A stretch of 8,796 nucleotides of DNA from an uncultured Candidatus Saccharibacteria bacterium. GTDB lineage: Bacteria; Patescibacteriota; Saccharimonadia; Saccharimonadales; Saccharimonadaceae. The stretch is taken from contig CARTQV010000032.1 in assembly GCA_949070545.1 (NCBI GenBank), positions 1 through 8,796 on the forward strand, written 5' to 3'. The notes under the pieces were generated by a model that saw only the letters and a list, made by a program, of their open reading frames with translations, did no database searches and was not told where the DNA came from. This document shows positions 5,511-8,796 of the stretch, one piece after another (the first letter of the stretch is position 1; each line of letters starts with the position of its first letter). The translations under genes were made by a program, and so were the position numbers.

Positions 5511-6735
5511 GCGTCTTAGTAAAACTTTTATCAAAACCATACGTACCGCGCCCAAGGACGAAACCGCGCGTGGGGCAATTTTTTTGAGTCGTGCAGGGTT
5601 TATTCATAAGGAACTCGCCGGAGTTTACGACTATCTACCACTCGGACTAAGGGTCCTCGAAAACATCAAACGAATCATTCGCGAAGAATTAAATACAATC
5701 GGTTGCGAAGAATTGTTATTATCGTCCCTGCAAAATCCCGAACTCTGGAAGAAAACTGACCGCTGGGACATCGAAAAAATGGACATCTGGTTCCGAACCG
5801 AATTAGCCAATGGTGGAGAACTTGGACTCGCCCCAACTCACGAAGAACCGATCACCGAGCTCATGAAAAGTTATCTCAAGAGTTACAAAGACCTACCAGT
5901 CGCAGTTTACCAAATCCAAACCAAGTTCAGAAATGAGTTACGCGCAAAATCTGGTATTATGCGTGGTCGTGAATTTATCATGAAAGATTTGTACAGTTTT
6001 TCGGCTGACGAAACAACACATGAAAAGTTTTATCACGAAGTCGAAAAAGCTTATCTGAATATCTTTCGTCGCATCGGGCTCGGCGACGACACCTACGAAA
6101 CTTTCGCAAGCGGAGGTGTTTTCGCAAAATATAGCCATGAGTTCCAGACTTTTGTCGATATCGGTGAAGACACGGTTTATTATAACGCTGACAAAAGTGT
6201 CGTCCTAAACGAAGAGGTACTGAACGATGAAGTTTTAGCCGAATTTGGAGTAAAACGCGAGGAGCTGCAAAGTGCCAAAGCCGCAGAAGTTGGGAACATT
6301 TTTACCCTAAAAGATAAATATTCAAAACCGCTCGGACTAGAGTTTACAGACCGCGAAGGGAAGCGCAAAAATATCTTTATGGGGTGTTACGGCATCGGTA
6401 TCTCGCGCGCAATGGGCGTCATCGCTGAAAAATGTTGTGACGAAAAAGGACTAGTCTGGCCTGAAGAAATCGCACCATTCAAGTGGTATCTCGTCGGTAT
6501 CGGCGAAGCGGGAATGAAAAAAGCCGAAGAGCTATACCACGGGCGTGAAGATCTGGTATTATTCGACGATCGAGACGAAAGGCCTGGGACAAAGTTTGCC
6601 GACGCCGAACTTATGGGGATCCCTTATCGCATCGTCGTGAGCGAGAAAACATTGAACAATGGGAAGCTGGAAATTACCGAACGAAAAAGTGGTGAGACAA
6701 AATTAATTGATATCAAAGAGGCATTTCAGCCCTAG
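5509..6735 (+). CDS. proS: Proline--tRNA ligase, short form lacking the editing insertion
   Basis: Class II synthetase that charges tRNA-Pro with proline in the cytosol. The order is motif 1 region (about 38-73, including VYDYLPLGLRVLENIK), the proline-binding TXE loop as THE (110-112), motif 2 around TKFRNELRAKSGIMRGREF (138-156) and MKDLYSF (158-164). SHEFQ (209-213), EVGNIF (260-265), motif 3 GCYGIGISRAMGVIAE (292-307) and a C-terminal anticodon-binding domain (about 323-408) follow. E. coli ProRS is about 570 aa because of a roughly 180-aa editing (INS) domain between motifs 2 and 3. Here that stretch passes straight from catalytic strand to catalytic strand, so the 408-aa enzyme has no cis editing of Ala-tRNA-Pro. 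The N-terminus MRLSKTF matches the family start. No Shine-Dalgarno precedes it. Monocistronic by appearance. Confidence 0.95.
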   Translation: MRLSKTFIKTIRTAPKDETARGAIFLSRAGFIHKELAGVYDYLPLGLRVLENIKRIIREELNTIGCEELLLSSLQNPELWKKTDRWDIEKMDIWFRTELANGGELGLAPTHEEPITELMKSYLKSYKDLPVAVYQIQTKFRNELRAKSGIMRGREFIMKDLYSFSADETTHEKFYHEVEKAYLNIFRRIGLGDDTYETFASGGVFAKYSHEFQTFVDIGEDTVYYNADKSVVLNEEVLNDEVLAEFGVKREELQSAKAAEVGNIFTLKDKYSKPLGLEFTDREGKRKNIFMGCYGIGISRAMGVIAEKCCDEKGLVWPEEIAPFKWYLVGIGEAGMKKAEELYHGREDLVLFDDRDERPGTKFADAELMGIPYRIVVSEKTLNNGKLEITERKSGETKLIDIKEAFQP

Positions 6736-6759
6736 TCTATAGGGGTAGGGTTTACTTTT
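6730..6759 (+). terminator. Weak possible terminator after proS
   Basis: CCCTA (6730-6734, overlapping the proS stop) can pair with TAGGG at 6740-6744 (5-base loop) or at 6746-6750 (11-base loop). The second form is followed by TTTACTTTT (6751-6759). The stem is short and the T-run interrupted, and it overlaps the -35 of greA, so any termination is likely partial. Low confidence. Confidence 0.3.
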
Positions 6760-6779
6760 GCACTCATCAATGTTAAACT
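6751..6779 (+). promoter_or_regulatory. Promoter of greA-lysS
   Basis: TTTACT (-35, 6751-6756) and TAAACT (-10, 6774-6779) are spaced by 17 bases, with extended TG at 6771-6772. Each hexamer matches the consensus at 4 of 6 positions. Transcription should start near 6786, four bases before ATG 6790, giving a near-leaderless mRNA. It lacks the GTGATA element of the other promoters, so it may be weaker or differently controlled. Confidence 0.6.
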
Positions 6780-6789
6780 TGAAGTAGTT

Positions 6790-7233
6790 ATGAAAAAGAC
6801 AGTTAATCTCACTGCTTCTGGAAAAGCAGAGCTAGAACAAGAATTAGCCGAATTGGTAGCCCAGCGCCCAGCAATTGCTGAACGTATTGCGACCGCTCGT
6901 GCCTTCGGCGATCTCTCCGAGAATCAAGAATATACAGACGCTCGCGCCGAACAAAAGACCGTCGAAAACCGTATTATCGAAATCGAAGAGATTTTAAAAA
7001 GTGCGAAGATCATCCGCACTAGCAAAAGCGACAAAATTAACGTCGGTTCGACCGTCGTGATTGACATGGGCGGTAAAGAATTCACTTATATTCTAGTTGG
7101 GCCAGTCGAAGCGAACCCGCTCGAAGGCAAAATCTCCAATGAATCTCCAATCGGGAAAGAGTTACTTGGACGAAAAACTGGCGATGAATTCGATTTTAAC
7201 GGTAAAAAAGTCAAAATTAAGTCCCTCGGTTAG
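6790..7233 (+). CDS. greA: Transcription elongation factor GreA
   Basis: Binds RNA polymerase through the secondary channel and stimulates cleavage of backtracked RNA so that stalled complexes resume. At 147 aa it is a little shorter than E. coli GreA (158 aa). The N-terminal antiparallel coiled coil (about 8-75) carries the tip motif ARAFGDLSEN (36-45) with the catalytic acidic pair Asp41 and Glu44. The C-terminal FKBP-like domain (about 82-147) has VGPVEANP (103-110) and GKISNESPIGKELLGRKTGD (113-132). The start MKKTVNLTASGKAEL fits the family. No Shine-Dalgarno precedes it, and the predicted transcription start lies about 4 bases upstream. lysS follows after 8 bases, a pairing seen in many bacteria, so the two are probably one operon. 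Confidence 0.95.
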   Translation: MKKTVNLTASGKAELEQELAELVAQRPAIAERIATARAFGDLSENQEYTDARAEQKTVENRIIEIEEILKSAKIIRTSKSDKINVGSTVVIDMGGKEFTYILVGPVEANPLEGKISNESPIGKELLGRKTGDEFDFNGKKVKIKSLG

Positions 7234-7241
7234 GCAAATCT

Positions 7242-8699
7242 ATGACCACGTTGAATGATTATCGCAACGAACGTCTGCGTAAACTGGAAGAAATCAAGAG
7301 ACTCGGCATCAACCCCTATCCTGCGAAATCCCATCGCACGACTAAGATTTCTGAGATTCTAGACCATTTTGACGAAAAAGACGGTCAAGAAGTCTGTATT
7401 GCAGGCAGAATCATTGCAATTCGTAGCTTCGGCAAAATCGCTTTCGTAAAAATCCGCGATTATTTCGGTGAAGTGCAAATTTTTATGCAAAAAAGTGACG
7501 ATATCGAACAAGGATATTTTGGAATCAAAGAACTAAAATTGCTTGATACCGGCGATTTTATCGAAGCGACCGGAAAAGTCGGGCGATCTAGCACCGGCGA
7601 AATCTCAGTTTTCGCAAACAGTATTCGGCTGCTCACAAAAAGTTTGCGTCCGTTACCTGGTTACGACGGTCTAACAAATAAAGAAGAACGCTATCGTCGT
7701 CGCTATGTTGATATGAACGTCAATCCTGAGGTGCGCGAAAGATTGGTACGGCGCTCAAAATTCTGGCAAGCCACGCGCGATTTCATGAACAGCCATGGTT
7801 TTGTCGAGATAAACGTCCCTGTACTGGAAACGACTACTGGTGGTGCCGATGCTAATCCTTTTGTCACGCATATGGACGCGCTTGATAGTGACTATTTTCT
7901 CAGAATTAGCCACGAACTTCCACTGAAACGACTGCTCGGCGGTGGGTTTGAAAAAGTTTATGACATTGGCCCGAGATTCCGCAATGAAGGCGTTGATGAC
8001 GAACATTTGCCAGAACATATTGCATTTGAGAGTTACGCAGCCTATGAAGATTATGAAGATGGCATGAATCTATATGAAGAAATGATCAAATATGTCGCCA
8101 TGCAAACTTGGGGAACACTAAAATTCAAGGTGGGCGATTTTAAAATTGATCTAGACGAGAAGTGGCCACGCATAAAATATGCTGACTTGTTGAAAGACAA
8201 GTTTGGGATCGATGTCTTCAATCTTGATCGCGAACAAGCACTCAAGATTCTGAAAGAACATAAAGTTGAGATCGATCCCAAAGTAAGCGATGGACGGCTC
8301 ATCGATAACCTCTGGAAATTAATTCGCAAAACTTCCGCTGGTCCGTATTGGCTAATCGAAGAGCCACTGAGCTTGAGCCCACTCGCAAAAGTTGTCGACG
8401 AAAATCCACTAGTAACGCAGAGGTTCCATCCGATTATTGCTGGCACAGAAATGGGGAATGGCTATTCGGAGCTAAATGACCCGCTTGATCAACTGAGACG
8501 TTTCGAAGAGCAACAAGCCATGCGCGATGCCGGCGACGATGAAGCGCAAATGCTCGATATGGACTTCGTCGAAATGCTCGAATACGGCATGCCGCCAGCT
8601 TGCGGTTGGGGGAACAGTGAACGCAATTTCTGGCTCCTCGAAGGTGTGAGTGGTCGCGAAGCAGTGCCATTCCCAATTATTCGCGCACGCAGCGAATAG
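7242..8699 (+). CDS. lysS: Lysine--tRNA ligase, class II
   Basis: Charges tRNA-Lys with lysine. The 485-aa product has an N-terminal OB-fold anticodon-binding domain (about 50-135) and a class II catalytic core. Motif 1 is at about 186-202 (EINVPVLETTTGG). Motif 2 is built on DIGPRFRNEG (241-250) and EHLPEHIAFESYAAYED (254-270). The LysRS-specific block GTEMGNGYSELNDPLDQ (401-417) supplies Asn406 and Glu410, equivalent to lysine- and ATP-site residues. LSPLAK (378-383) is also typical. Motif 3 is unusual: GWGNSERNFWLLEG (455-468) instead of GLGIGIDR, but the key Arg461 remains. The family identity is secure from the NGxSELND block. It starts 8 bases after greA with no strong ribosome-binding site, so coupling is likely. 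The stop is followed at once by the tRNA-Glu promoter. Confidence 0.94.
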   Translation: MTTLNDYRNERLRKLEEIKRLGINPYPAKSHRTTKISEILDHFDEKDGQEVCIAGRIIAIRSFGKIAFVKIRDYFGEVQIFMQKSDDIEQGYFGIKELKLLDTGDFIEATGKVGRSSTGEISVFANSIRLLTKSLRPLPGYDGLTNKEERYRRRYVDMNVNPEVRERLVRRSKFWQATRDFMNSHGFVEINVPVLETTTGGADANPFVTHMDALDSDYFLRISHELPLKRLLGGGFEKVYDIGPRFRNEGVDDEHLPEHIAFESYAAYEDYEDGMNLYEEMIKYVAMQTWGTLKFKVGDFKIDLDEKWPRIKYADLLKDKFGIDVFNLDREQALKILKEHKVEIDPKVSDGRLIDNLWKLIRKTSAGPYWLIEEPLSLSPLAKVVDENPLVTQRFHPIIAGTEMGNGYSELNDPLDQLRRFEEQQAMRDAGDDEAQMLDMDFVEMLEYGMPPACGWGNSERNFWLLEGVSGREAVPFPIIRARSE

Positions 8700-8715
8700 T
8701 GTGATATAATATATA
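8700..8715 (+). promoter_or_regulatory. Promoter of tRNA-Glu
   Basis: TGTGATATAATATATA starts on the base after the lysS TAG and is identical over 16 bases to the proS promoter (5489-5504). The -10 TATAAT is at 8705-8710, and no -35 is visible 16-18 bases upstream. Initiation near 8717 leaves only about two bases before the mature tRNA 5' end at 8719. Confidence 0.8.
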
Positions 8716-8718
8716 CGT

Positions 8719-8795
8719 GGTCTCGTCGTCTAGTGGTCCAGGACGCCTGGTTCTCATCCAGGAAATCGCGGGTTCGACTCCCGCCGGGACTACCA
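8719..8795 (+). tRNA. tRNA-Glu, anticodon CUC, CCA encoded
   Basis: A 77-base cloverleaf. The acceptor stem GGTCTCG (8719-8725) pairs with CGGGACT (8785-8791), including U-G at the fifth pair and G-U at the first. The D-arm starts GTCTAGTGG (8728-8736). The anticodon stem CCTGG/CCAGG (8746-8750 with 8758-8762) frames loop TTCTCAT with anticodon CTC (8753-8755), reading GAG. The T-arm GCGGG-TTCGACT-CCCGC (8768-8784) is perfect. Discriminator A8792 is followed by encoded CCA (8793-8795). The TCGTCTAG...CCAGGAC D-arm closely resembles bacterial tRNA-Glu. It is complete, one base from the window end. A terminator, if any, lies outside. Confidence 0.93.
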
Positions 8796-8796
8796 T

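Noticed and set aside
1..8796. Search for CRISPR arrays, transposon ends, phage or toxin-antitoxin genes
   Set aside because: No regularly spaced repeats, no transposase or integrase motifs, and every gene-sized frame is accounted for by a housekeeping family.

Overview
The window is a compact run of ten protein genes and one tRNA gene, all on the + strand. All are translation, transcription, cell-envelope or salvage genes. I see no mobile element, CRISPR array, phage gene or defence system. The sequence suggests a reduced-genome bacterium of the Candidate Phyla Radiation (Patescibacteria), most likely a Saccharibacteria (TM7)-type lineage. The reasons are a short Thermus-like EF-Ts, a ProRS with no editing insertion, a stripped rpsB-tsf-frr-uppS-rseP cluster, very short intergenic gaps and strong extended -10 promoters placed almost on start codons. 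This assignment is inference; no 16S gene is present. Stops are TAA (6), TAG (3) and TGA (1). The TGA ending the CPBP protease argues for the standard bacterial code and against the UGA=Gly code of Gracilibacteria and Absconditabacteria.

Layout. Positions 1-634: hpt (purine salvage) ending at a strong intrinsic terminator. Positions 635-3380: a consensus promoter, an 86-nt leader, then rpsB-tsf-frr-uppS (ribosomal protein S2, EF-Ts, ribosome recycling factor, undecaprenyl diphosphate synthase). Positions 3389-5488: a promoter abutting the start codon of rseP (site-2 zinc protease), followed directly by a CPBP-family intramembrane protease gene. Positions 5489-6735: proS with its own promoter. 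Positions 6751-8699: greA-lysS behind another promoter. Positions 8700-8795: tRNA-Glu(CUC) with its own promoter. No gene-free stretch exceeds about 175 bases.

Functionally this is a translation island: S2, EF-Ts, RRF, ProRS, LysRS, tRNA-Glu and the transcription-cleavage factor GreA. Embedded in it is an envelope module: UppS makes the lipid carrier for peptidoglycan and glycan export, and RseP plus the CPBP protein are two intramembrane proteases of different catalytic class. Relative to the common bacterial order rpsB-tsf-pyrH-frr-uppS-cdsA-dxr-rseP, the pyrH, cdsA and dxr genes are absent here.

The most interesting signals are in expression architecture. A nearly identical TGTGATAtAAT element occurs four times. 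Predicted transcripts of rseP, proS and greA begin at or within a few bases of the ATG, with no Shine-Dalgarno sequence. The rpsB leader can fold so that its Shine-Dalgarno sequence is sequestered. Three back-to-back hairpins end uppS.
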